Assembly: GCA_963712485.1 (NCBI GenBank)
Contig: CAVQID010000060.1
Coordinates: 124,001 to 188,000 of the forward strand
Direction: 5' to 3'
Source: JALORV01 sp963712485
GTDB lineage: Bacteria > Pseudomonadota > Gammaproteobacteria > Burkholderiales > Burkholderiaceae_F
Length of the DNA stretch: 64,000 nt
A program made the position numbers and the translations under genes. The notes below the pieces were generated by a model. It had not been told where the DNA came from, ran no database searches, and was given only the letters and a program-made list of their open reading frames with translations. The first letter of the stretch is position 1, and every line of letters begins with the position of its first letter. Shown in pieces: positions 38,686 to 46,787 of the stretch.

Positions 38686-39276
38686 CTAACGCACCGTGAA
38701 GCGCCGGCGTGCGATGCCGAGGCCGGCCAGCGTGATGCCCAAGGCAGCGAGCATGCCGGGTTCAGGTACGACGGCCAACTGTCCGCGAATCTCGCCACTG
38801 CCAAAGAGCGATGTGTGTATGTTGAAATAGCTTTCACCGCTGAGCATGCCAAGCAGCAGCGCTTCGAACGCCGAATCGATCGTGCCGCCGTTGTTGGTGA
38901 TGAAAGTCGGGTTGTAGGACGCTGCGGCCGTCATGTCGAACAACTGCGCGTAGACGCCGTCGGTGACGCCCAAGGGGAAGCCCATGAACGTCGGCACCTG
39001 GGTGGCCACCGACGCATTCTCCGGCGGCGGCATACAGCAGTGAATGTGGGCGGCCGTGGTGTTGCTCAGCAGCCCGCTGAAGGACGCGTTGACCTGCATC
39101 GTTCGCGCAATCGTGTCGATTTCGATGGTCGCAGAACCCAACCCCGGCGAGGCCACCGGCGGGTTTTCATTCGCGCCGAGAAGGGTTGCGTCGAATTCGA
39201 TGATCGCCGCATGCGGTGCCGACACCGCAAGCAAGGCGACGGCTACGAGAAACGCCCGAACAGTGGATCGCCTCAT
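38686..39276 (-). CDS. CHRD domain protein with PEP-CTERM anchor
   Basis: 196 residues from ATG 39276 with GGGAG upstream. A signal peptide ends near PHAA. The CHRD domain spans most of the rest, with LLGANENPPVAS, the GxxxAHIHCC-type core and the terminal GEIRGQL. The C-terminus VPEPGMLAALGITLAGLGIARRR is a PEP-CTERM sorting signal: VPEP, a hydrophobic helix and an arginine cluster. Exosortase cleaves such tails, usually in species with an extracellular polymer matrix. The gene has its own terminator and appears monocistronic. Confidence 0.88.
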   Translation of the reverse strand: MRRSTVRAFLVAVALLAVSAPHAAIIEFDATLLGANENPPVASPGLGSATIEIDTIARTMQVNASFSGLLSNTTAAHIHCCMPPPENASVATQVPTFMGFPLGVTDGVYAQLFDMTAAASYNPTFITNNGGTIDSAFEALLLGMLSGESYFNIHTSLFGSGEIRGQLAVVPEPGMLAALGITLAGLGIARRRFTVR

Positions 39277-39556
39277 GGCAGACTCCCGCGAAGCTGCGAT
39301 ACGTGACGCCGCACCTTCGACCATCGTTGCAGAGAGTCAGGGTCAAGCAAGGGTTGCGCCAAAGCCGAAAATCAATAGGCTGCGCTTTTTCAGCACGTCG
39401 GCATGTCAAGCAGACCGACAGGTGTCCCGTGGCTCGATGAGCGACGGATGAGTCTGCAGGCGCGCATGTTGCTGCAGGGGTCTGCGCCTACGCGGCGGGT
39501 CCGTGGCCACCCACAATGAGTAAGCTCGGCGCCTCACCCCTGTAGAGCGACGCGCC

Positions 39557-40234
39557 ATGGAGCACTCCGCACTGATCGTCGGCGCCGGCAGCGGCGTCAG
39601 CGCCTCATTCGCCCGTGTTCTGGCCGCGAACGGCTATCGACTCGTGCTCGCCTCGCGCAAGGCCGCCGCACGTACCCCTGAGCTCGCCGACGCGTTGCGC
39701 ATCGCCTGCGACGCCACCGATTCGGCGGACGTCGCACGGCTTTTCGCGCGGATCGACGCCGAAGTGCCGCCGCTCGCCGTCGTGCTCTACAACCCGAGCT
39801 TCCGCAGTCGCGGGCCGCTGGTCGACCTCGATGCTGACGACGTGCAAAGGTCGCTGCAGGTCACGGCCTTCGGGGCGTTTCTGGTAGCGCAGCAGGCGGC
39901 GCGGCGGATGCTTGCGCAGGGACGCGGAACGATGCTCTTCACCGGCGCATCGGCGAGCGTCAAGGGCTATGCACAGTCGGCACCGTTCGCGATGGGCAAG
40001 TTCGCGCTGCGCGGACTGGCGCAGAGCATTGCGCGCGAACTCGCGCCGCAGAACATTCATGTCGCACACGTCGTCATCGACGGGGCCGTGCGCGGCAGCG
40101 GCTACCCCGAGACGACACCGGACAGCCAGCTGGATCCGGCTGCGATAGCGCAGGCCATGTGGCAACTGGTACAGCAGCCACGCACGGCCTGGAGCTGGGA
40201 AATCGAGCTGCGGCCGTGGGTCGAGAAGTTCTGA
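39557..40234 (+). CDS. short-chain dehydrogenase family protein with Tyr-to-Phe change
   Basis: 225 residues. The Rossmann cofactor loop is VGAGSGVSASFA, the family's second motif is replaced by VLYNPSFRS, and the active-site region is GASASVKGYAQSAPFAMGK. In that region the conserved YxxxK tyrosine is phenylalanine, while the lysine remains. This substitution is known in a branch of SDR proteins and suggests altered or lost oxidoreductase activity. The length is a little short for a classical SDR (about 250). No operon partner is evident. Confidence 0.8.
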   Translation: MEHSALIVGAGSGVSASFARVLAANGYRLVLASRKAAARTPELADALRIACDATDSADVARLFARIDAEVPPLAVVLYNPSFRSRGPLVDLDADDVQRSLQVTAFGAFLVAQQAARRMLAQGRGTMLFTGASASVKGYAQSAPFAMGKFALRGLAQSIARELAPQNIHVAHVVIDGAVRGSGYPETTPDSQLDPAAIAQAMWQLVQQPRTAWSWEIELRPWVEKF

Positions 40235-40289
40235 GCCTGCGAACCACAGCGACTGACAGAAGTCGCTCCGGGGTGCATCGACGCGCGTT

Positions 40290-41742
40290 TCAGTAACCAA
40301 GCGTTATCGAGGATGTGAGGGGGTTACTTGTATCGACGTTGCCTACGACGCCATCTCCCTGTGGTCCCTCCGGACCTGCCGGATCTCCCCACCAGTTGCC
40401 GCGCGCGTCGAGTCGTACTCCGTACAGTGTCCACTGGAACGCGCCAGGACCGATGTTTCCGAAAACGTTGCACGCACTGAGGACGGCATGGGTATTCGCG
40501 GCATTCGCGGCATCGACGACCGTAAGGCCCGCAAATGCGCTGCCCGAGATCTCGCATTGCGTCAGGTGCACCGGGCTGGCCATCGGAGGGTAGGCGGGAT
40601 CGTAGACGTGCACGCCGTCTCCGCGCGAGTTGACGACTCGCAGGCCAAGGATCAGAGGCGCGGCGGTAACAGTCTTGCCGACGCGGACCGCCGGACAGAG
40701 GGTCGTCCCACTCCCAGCCGCCAGAGCCGCCCAGCCCGTCGACGACCGTGCGCAGCACCCGGCTCGGCTCGACGTTGGCGATCGCATGCTGCCGGATCGA
40801 AAAGTTAGTGCATCGATCCGTACGGCTTGCCGGCGCGACCCGGCGCATTACCGTGTCTTCGATGACGATCGGATGGCCCGGGACCTTGATATCCAATGCG
40901 TTTTCAATCACCGCATGCTTGATCACGCTGGTTTCGGTCGGAGCGGGGTTAGTGGACGGCGTTCGCAGCTCCAGCCCACTCCAGTGGTCCGCGCGATTGC
41001 GCACGCCAAAGTGGATTGGCTCTGCCGCGGTGCCAGCAGCGACGACACGTCCCGCCTCTTCGACGCTGATTCTGTTGACACAGGCTGCGACGCCGGGCTC
41101 GATCGTCAGCACGGCACCGTTCGTTACGAGCACTTCCCCGGCGCAGGCCGCAGTCGTCGTGCACTGGGTGAAGTAGGGACTCTGCGCCTTCGTCCACGTC
41201 TCGCTCGCTGAGACCGTCCGGCCGGTGCCGAGGTCAGTGCCGCCCGTGGCCTCGCAACGATTCGGGCCGACGTCGATCCGGGTGTAAGTCACCGCTCCGC
41301 GCAAAGGCTTCAAGCCGCCGTTGTATGCGGCTTCAAGCGCCTGTGTGGCTTCCGTCGGCCCGATGCTCCACGTGACCTCCGCGACGCCACTGGAGTCGGT
41401 CAAAGTGCGAACCGTGCGACTGCCGTCGATCGACCCATCGCCGGCGGTAACGGTCCAGTCGATCGCTGCACCTGCAACGCCCTTGCCGACGCAGTCCAGT
41501 GCGGCGCGCATGACACGAGGTTCGCCGGTAAAGGGGCCAGTCGGTGAATAGAACAGAAGCACGTAACGATCGAGGGTACACGGAGGGGGAGTCGGAAGAC
41601 CCGAGGCCAGAGGGTCACCGGGCCCGGCGATCGCGGACTGCGCGACCGGAACCGAGTCCGTACCGCTGCCGCCACAGCCCACCAGTCCGATCAGCAGAAA
41701 GAGCGCCAATGCCGGAATGCCACCCCGCAGCGTCATGTTCAT
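40290..41742 (-). CDS. lipoprotein with Ig-like and right-handed beta-helix-like regions, frameshifted
   Basis: Corrected length is about 483 residues. The signal ends at the lipobox LVGC and is followed by GGSG. Residues about 90-160 read like a bacterial Ig-like domain (AGAAIDWTVTAGDGS). The second half has the short-strand rhythm of a parallel beta-helix, ending with the common GNWWGDPAGPEG motif. The frame breaks near 40700 after GGWEWDD, where one extra base in the coding strand explains the shift. The start at 41742 is ATG. Divergent from the winged-helix regulator at 41926. Function unknown; surface binding or polysaccharide contact is a guess. Confidence 0.65.
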
Positions 41743-41858
41743 CGTGATCTCCCCGCTTGCGCCGCCGGCGACGCCTTGGCCGCTGACGTGCCGAATCGGC
41801 GCGTCGTCGCGCCGAGCAAATCTTCGGAGGAAGCGGACCCTCCGTCATTGGGGTCGGC

Positions 41859-41876
41859 ATTAATCGTTATTAATCG
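41859..41876. promoter_or_regulatory. 10-bp-spaced direct repeats of ATTAATCG
   Basis: Two identical ATTAATCG octamers start exactly ten bases apart, in an A/T-rich patch that stands out from the GC-rich context. They are 50 bases upstream of the winged-helix regulator gene and within the divergent spacer shared with the lipoprotein gene. OmpR/PhoB-type winged helices typically bind direct repeats spaced by about one helical turn, so these may be its operator. This link is inferred. Confidence 0.45.
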
Positions 41877-41925
41877 CTTAGCCAGGTGCTTTCCGAGCGG
41901 CGGTTGCCGGCCTAATGTGATCGCC

Positions 41926-42357
41926 ATGGATCAACCCTCGATGAGCCGAGCGAACTGCGTCTATCGCTGTGGTGCAGTCGAGATCGACGCGATGCAGCGG
42001 CGGGTGCTGATGCAGGGGGCACCCGTCAAGATCGGCGCACGGGCGTTTGATGTGCTGCTGGCGCTGGTCGAGCGGCGCGAACGCGTGGTGCCGAAGCGGG
42101 AACTGATGGACCTGGTGTGGCCCCGGCTGGTTGTCGAGGAGAACAACCTGCTGGTGCACATTGTTTCGCTGCGCAAACTGCTCGGACCGCAGGCGATTTC
42201 CACCATCCCGGGACGAGGCTATCGTTTCGTTCTGCCGGTCGACGCTGTGGTGCAGGCTGAAGCCGCGAACTCGGGATCTGCTGTGCCGCCGTCGGCTACC
42301 GACGGTCCGCGGGCGCGCTACGGCCGCGCAACCTACCGCGTCGAACGCTTCGGCTGA
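41926..42357 (+). CDS. stand-alone OmpR/PhoB-type winged-helix DNA-binding protein
   Basis: 143 residues from ATG 41926. Only a Trans_reg_C winged helix is present (about residues 10-105): a recognition segment in ENNLLVHIVSLRKLLG and the typical GRGYRF hairpin. There is no receiver domain, membrane helix or ATPase. Many relatives with this exact winged-helix type continue into a long AAA/TPR part of about 900 residues; here the protein ends with a short unstructured tail. It could be truncated or a real small regulator. It overlaps the convergent helicase stop by 25 bases. Confidence 0.75.
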   Translation: MDQPSMSRANCVYRCGAVEIDAMQRRVLMQGAPVKIGARAFDVLLALVERRERVVPKRELMDLVWPRLVVEENNLLVHIVSLRKLLGPQAISTIPGRGYRFVLPVDAVVQAEAANSGSAVPPSATDGPRARYGRATYRVERFG

Positions 42358-44159
42358 TCCCGCCGCACGGTGACACGCTGGCCGCGCAGCGACGTGGCGC
42401 GCAGCGCGCGGATCGCATCTTCGGCGATCGTGTCGGACACTTCGACCAGCGAGTAGCGCTCCTCGATCTCGATGGCGCCGATCTCGCGGGCGCTGATGTT
42501 GGCTTCGTTGGCTATGGCGCCGACCAGATCGGCGGGGCGCAGGCCGGCACTGCGACCGGCGCCGACGAACACGCGCACCATGGTCGCGGCGCGCGCGGGC
42601 TTGCGCGTGCTGCCTGCGGCCACGTGCGCAGGCGTCGGGCGGGCCGGGCGCTTGCCGCCTTTGGGAGTCGTTGCCCACGGGGAGGGCCCGACCGGACCGC
42701 TGCGCTCCTGCGGCCGCTGGCGCGGATCCGCGTCGGCGGCAACGCCTCGCCCGCGGCCGGGTCGCTCCGGACGACCGCTGCTCTTGGCCCAGGGCTCACG
42801 CGCGGCGCGCGGGTCGATCGATGGAATGTGTTCTTCGTCCTGCGCGGCGTCCGCTTGCAGCGTCTGGTGCGCGAGCTTCACCGCGGCCGCGGCGACGTCG
42901 AGCGGATCGAACTCGCTGGCCAGCGCATCGGTGACGACTCGGTAGCCGTCGAGCTCCCCCTCTTCGAGCGCCTGCCGTAACGCGCCGCGCGTCATGTCGA
43001 GCCGGCGGGCGCGCACGTCCATCGGTGTCGGCACGGTGGCGACATCGATCTTCTGCTTGGTGAGTTGTTCGATGTTGCGCAGCAGCCGGTGCTCGCGCGG
43101 CTCGGCCAGCGTGATCGCCACGCCCTCGCGCCCGGCGCGTCCGGTGCGGCCGATGCGGTGCACGTACGACTCCGGGCGAGGCCGGCACGTCGAAGTTGAC
43201 GACGTGCGACAGATGCTCCACGTCGAGGCCGCGTGCGGCGACGTCGGTGGCGACCAGCAGGTCGACATTGCCGGCGCGGCACACGCTTCATCACGCGGTC
43301 GCGCTGGTCCTGCGACAGCCCGCCGTGCAGCGCCTCGACCTGGTAGCCGCGGCCACGCAGCTTCTCGGCGAGTTCGTCGACCTCGGTGCGCGTGCGCGCA
43401 GAACACCAGCGCCAGCGCCGGGGACTCGAGATCGAGCACGCGCCCGAGTGCCGCCACCTTGTGGGCGCGTTGCACGATGTAGGCCGTTTGCCGCACGCGG
43501 GGCAACGCCCCCTTCTCGGTCTTCTCGCGCGCGATCAATACGCGCACGGGGTCGCGCAGGTGTTTGTCTGCAATCGCCGCGATGCGCGGCGGCAAGGTTG
43601 CAGAGAAGAGCGCCGTCTGCCGCTGGGCCGGGGTCGCATCGAGGATCAGTTCGATGTCCTCGGCGAAGCCCATGTCGAGCATTTCATCGGCCTCGTCCAG
43701 CACGACGATGGCGAGGCTGCCCATGTTGAGCGTGCCGCGGCGCAGGTGGTCGAGCGCCCGGCCCGGTGTGGCCACCACGACATGCACGCCGCGCTTGAGC
43801 GCCTGTGCCTGCCTGCCGAACTCGGCACCGCCGTAGATCGGCAGCACGATCGCACCCAGCTTGGCGCCGTAGCTGTGCAGCGCCTCGGCCACCTGAATCG
43901 CCAGTTCGCGCGTGGGCACCAGCACGAGAGCTGCCGGATGCGCCGTCTTGCGCTGTGCGGCCAGCACGCGCTGGAGCAGCGGCAGCGCAAACGCACCGGT
44001 CTTGCCGGTTCCGGTGGCGGCCTGACCCAGCAGGTCGCGTCCCTCGAGCAGCGGCGGAATCGCCTGGCTCTGGATCGGAGTCGGTTCCTCGTAACCGAGT
44101 CCGGTGAGCACCTGCGCGATTTCCTTCGACAGGCCGAGGTCGACGAATGGACTTTTCAT
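42333..44159 (-). CDS. DEAD-box RNA helicase (DeaD/CsdA-like) with three single-base insertions
   Basis: About 607 residues when corrected. The N-terminal motifs ATGTGKT, PTRELA, DEADEMLDMGF and SAT are intact. The second RecA domain is disturbed by three extra bases near 43400, 43280 and 43175; together they restore the frame, so the gene still reads as one ORF with about 75 wrong codons. Ignoring them gives RTRTEVDELAEKL, GNVDLLVATDVAARGLD and PESYVHRIGRTGRAG as expected. The C-terminus holds a DbpA-type RNA-binding domain (VRVFVGAGRSAGL). Likely role: ribosome assembly and cold-adapted RNA unwinding. Symbol withheld because deaD and csdA-like paralogues cannot be told apart. Confidence 0.85.
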   Translation of the reverse strand: MKSPFVDLGLSKEIAQVLTGLGYEEPTPIQSQAIPPLLEGRDLLGQAATGTGKTGAFALPLLQRVLAAQRKTAHPAALVLVPTRELAIQVAEALHSYGAKLGAIVLPIYGGAEFGRQAQALKRGVHVVVATPGRALDHLRRGTLNMGSLAIVVLDEADEMLDMGFAEDIELILDATPAQRQTALFSATLPPRIAAIADKHLRDPVRVLIAREKTEKGALPRVRQTAYIVQRAHKVAALGRVLDLESPALALVFCAHAHRGRRTRREAAWPRLPGRGAARRAVAGPARPRDEACAAPAMSTCWSPPTSPHAASTWSICRTSSTSTCRPRPESYVHRIGRTGRAGREGVAITLAEPREHRLLRNIEQLTKQKIDVATVPTPMDVRARRLDMTRGALRQALEEGELDGYRVVTDALASEFDPLDVAAAAVKLAHQTLQADAAQDEEHIPSIDPRAAREPWAKSSGRPERPGRGRGVAADADPRQRPQERSGPVGPSPWATTPKGGKRPARPTPAHVAAGSTRKPARAATMVRVFVGAGRSAGLRPADLVGAIANEANISAREIGAIEIEERYSLVEVSDTIAEDAIRALRATSLRGQRVTVRRDQPKRSTR

Positions 44160-44227
44160 TGGCGCAGCGTAGCAGCGCAGCCGGTCGGTTATCGTGTCGC
44201 ACCCCGCCCGCGCAGGCCTTCGTCTCA

Positions 44228-44989
44228 ATGAATCCCATCCTGATTGCCGCCGTCGTTCTTGCATTCACGTTCGGTGGCGCGCTGCTCGGCCTCTGGATAC
44301 GCACGAAGCTGCCCGAGCATCACGTGATCGACGCGACCAAGGACACCGTGAAGCTCGGCATCGGCATGGTGGCCACGATGACGGCACTCGTGCTGGGCCT
44401 GGTGACTGCCTCGGCCAAGAACTCCTTCGACTCCGTGGACTCCGCGGTCAAGCACACCGCGATTGATCTGCTCACGCTCGACCGGTTGCTGGCGCGCTAC
44501 GGTCCGGAGGCCGCGCCGACGCGCGCCGCGTTGAAGAAGGCAGTCGGCGGCAAGATCGAGCAACTGTGGCCAAAGGATGCATCGAAGTCGCCGCACGTCG
44601 ATCCCGCTCCGTCGGGGGTGGCGCTCGAGAGCCTGGTCGACAGCATGCGCACGCTGACACCCGAAGATGATGCCCAGCGCCGCCTGCAATCGCGAGCGCT
44701 GGATCTCGGCGAGAGCCTGCTGACTACGCGCTGGCTGGCAGTGGCTGACCAGACCACGTCGATCCCCTTCGCGTTTCTCGTGATCCTGCTGTTCTGGCTG
44801 CTGATCATCTTCGCGAGCTTCGGATTGTTTGCCCCGCGTAACGGGACGGTTGTGGTTGTGTTGTTTGTCTGCGCACTTTCGGTGGCGGGGGCGGTGTTCC
44901 TCGTGCTGGAGATGGACCGGCCGCTCGAAGGTCTCATCAAGGTCTCGCCGGATCCGCTGCGTTTCGCGCATGAACGGATGAATACCTAG
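44228..44989 (+). CDS. DUF4239 (bestrophin-like) membrane protein
   Basis: 253 residues. Four hydrophobic segments: one at the N-terminus, one around residues 40-60 (with MVATMTALVLGLVTASAK), and two near 180-230. The final EMDRPLEGLIKVSPDPLR is the diagnostic end of DUF4239. The central soluble region is on one side of the membrane and rich in charged helices. The family is often called bestrophin-like, but ion-channel activity is unproven. The gene is divergent from the DEAD-box gene, about 70 bases away. Confidence 0.82.
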   Translation: MNPILIAAVVLAFTFGGALLGLWIRTKLPEHHVIDATKDTVKLGIGMVATMTALVLGLVTASAKNSFDSVDSAVKHTAIDLLTLDRLLARYGPEAAPTRAALKKAVGGKIEQLWPKDASKSPHVDPAPSGVALESLVDSMRTLTPEDDAQRRLQSRALDLGESLLTTRWLAVADQTTSIPFAFLVILLFWLLIIFASFGLFAPRNGTVVVVLFVCALSVAGAVFLVLEMDRPLEGLIKVSPDPLRFAHERMNT

Positions 44990-45150
44990 CCCAGTGCTTG
45001 CGGCGGTTCCGGTACGGACATGCTGCCCCAACGCAAGAGTCTCGTCGCTCCCACCGGATTCGCGAAACCGCCAATGACTTTCATCAGCAAATTGTCAGCA
45101 GCCGGTTGCTAGGCTCCTGCGCGTCCGACTCCCGACCCAACGAGCGCTCC

Positions 45151-45694
45151 GTGGCCAACACCCTGCTGCTGTACTCCACCAACTACGGCCTGTCGAAGAA
45201 GATCTGCGAGCGACTGCAGGCGAGCCTGCAGCAGAAGGGCGAGCGCGCTGAGGTCGCACCGCTGACCGGCCATACCATCGACCCGAGATCGTTCGATGCG
45301 ATCGTCATCGGTGCCAGCATCCGTCACGGCAAGCACAGTCCTGCGGTGCTGGAGTTCATCCGTGCCCACCGCGCACTGCTGGAATCGAAGCCGAGCGCGC
45401 TTTTCTCGGTCAACCTGGTGGCGCGCAAACCGCTGAAGAACACGCCGCAGACCAATCCCTATCTGAAGCGACTGGTCGCGCAATCGCCGTGGAAGCCGAA
45501 GCTGCACGGGCGTCTTCGCCGGCGAGCTCGATTACTCGCGCTACGGGCCGATCGACAAGCACATGATGCGGCTCGTCATGTGGATCAACAAAGGGCCGAC
45601 CGACTTCGCGACCAAGGTGCAGTTCACCAACTGGGACGAGGTCGAGCGCTTCGCCGGTCAGGTCGCGCAACTCGTTGCAGCCCGCAGCGCCTGA
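45151..45694 (+). CDS. hemG: HemG-type protoporphyrinogen IX dehydrogenase, frameshifted
   Basis: Corrected length is 180 residues, very close to E. coli HemG (181). The start is GTG 45151 giving VANTLLLYSTNYGLSKK, a flavodoxin-like FMN phosphate loop. GASIRHGKHS and FSVNLVARKP are close to the HemG sequence as I remember it, as is the later TDFATKVQFTNWDEVERFA. One extra base in CACGGGCGTC (about 45508-45510) shifts the frame after PKLHG; correction restores VFAGELDYSRYGPID. HemG oxidises protoporphyrinogen IX with quinone as acceptor in heme synthesis. It overlaps no gene and is followed after 14 bases by a cytochrome b gene. Confidence 0.82.
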
Positions 45695-45708
45695 GACTCG
45701 GCACGCCG

Positions 45709-46224
45709 ATGCGCGAACTGCTGGACCGCCTCACCAATCCCCTGCATCTGCTGATCGCGCTGGCCAGCGCCTGGCTCATCGTCAGCAGCCCCTGGATCGG
45801 CATGTACCAGCGCATGCCGGACGAGCCCGGTGCCATCAATCTCAGCCATGTGGTGCTCGGAATGGCACTGCTGCCGCTGGCGCTGGTCTACTTCGCCGCC
45901 TGCACGCTGGGCGGGCGCTGGCGCCTCTACTTCCCGTGGCTGGGGGGACAAGCGAGCAGCGTCGTCAGTGACCTCGCCGGACTCTTCCGGGGCCAGCGGC
46001 CCGCCAGCGAAGGTGGCGGGCTCTTTGCGACGATCGAAGGCCTGCTGCTGCTTGCGCTGCTCGCAGCCGCCGGCAGCGGCGCGGTGTGGTTCGTGACGCA
46101 GGGCTCCGACACGGCCGTGCTCTGGCGCGGACATCACATCATCGCAGCGCGTTGCTTCGCCGGGCTGTTGCTGCTGCACATCGTTGCCGTTTCCCTGCAT
46201 CTGCTGGACCTCGTGCGCGACTGA
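45709..46224 (+). CDS. cytochrome b561/b6-type membrane protein
   Basis: 171 residues with four membrane helices. Histidines suitable for heme b ligation occur in helix 1 (NPLHLL), helix 2 (LSHVVLG), helix 4 entrance (GHHIIAARCF) and helix 4 (LLHIVAVSLH), the pattern of the di-heme Ni/Fe-hydrogenase/b561 family. It starts 14 bases after hemG and is probably co-transcribed. A possible role is passing electrons from HemG's flavin to the quinone pool, which is an inference from gene order only. Confidence 0.8.
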   Translation: MRELLDRLTNPLHLLIALASAWLIVSSPWIGMYQRMPDEPGAINLSHVVLGMALLPLALVYFAACTLGGRWRLYFPWLGGQASSVVSDLAGLFRGQRPASEGGGLFATIEGLLLLALLAAAGSGAVWFVTQGSDTAVLWRGHHIIAARCFAGLLLLHIVAVSLHLLDLVRD

Positions 46225-46451
46225 CTGCGTTGCGGGCGACTTTTGCGCCCGCGGTGGGAGTGCGTACAAACGCCGTTCGGCCTAGCGCCCTCGGCGAGAC
46301 CAGACTTCCGGATTAAGCCATTCAGGTTCGCCTAAGCAGGTCGTTGCTTTCTGCTGTGGTCCCAATAACTTAGCGACTGCGCCATCGAGTGGCCGGCAAC
46401 TTTTTCGCGCCGGTTTTCAGTGGTGCGTTTCGCAATGACGGGATCACCAAA

Positions 46452-46778
46452 ATGCGCGGCGCTGCTGCCCAGTGGTTGGCGTTGACGATGGCCATCGCGA
46501 GCGGATGTGCTTCCGGTCGACTGCCCAACGCGACCGGGCTCGACGTCGTCGTCAAGGCCGCCGCAACCGCGGTCACGGCAGACGCAGCAGGAGCGCGCAC
46601 GGTCGAATCCGCCACCTCGTGCGAGGTCGAGTTTGTTCGCGTGCTGTCGTCAGGTGCGTTCGTGATGCGTCTCTGGCCGACGCAGCGCGCGCCCGATGTG
46701 CAGAAGTGTCTGGCCCAACTCAAGGCGTTGCCCGGCGTGCAGTACGCCGAGCCCGACGCTCCCATGAAGCGTTCGTGA
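46452..46778 (+). CDS. small lipoprotein resembling a subtilase propeptide
   Basis: 108 residues from ATG 46452. The N-terminus is a short signal with a lipobox-like IASGC. The mature C-terminal half (VEFVRVLSSGAFVMRLW, then a helix ending in LKALPGVQYAEPDAPM) closely parallels the end of the propeptide in the next gene, LDPNVEYAVPDQVM. That suggests an Inhibitor_I9-like fold working as a trans-acting chaperone or inhibitor for the adjacent protease. The stop is nine bases before the protease start and the two are surely one transcript. I know no named family for the free-standing form. Confidence 0.6.
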   Translation: MRGAAAQWLALTMAIASGCASGRLPNATGLDVVVKAAATAVTADAAGARTVESATSCEVEFVRVLSSGAFVMRLWPTQRAPDVQKCLAQLKALPGVQYAEPDAPMKRS

Positions 46779-46787
46779 GGTCGTGAA

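Noticed and set aside
43170..43402. Programmed ribosomal frameshifting in the DEAD-box gene
   Set aside because: Three separate single-base shifts without slippery heptamers or pseudoknots are far better explained by extra bases.
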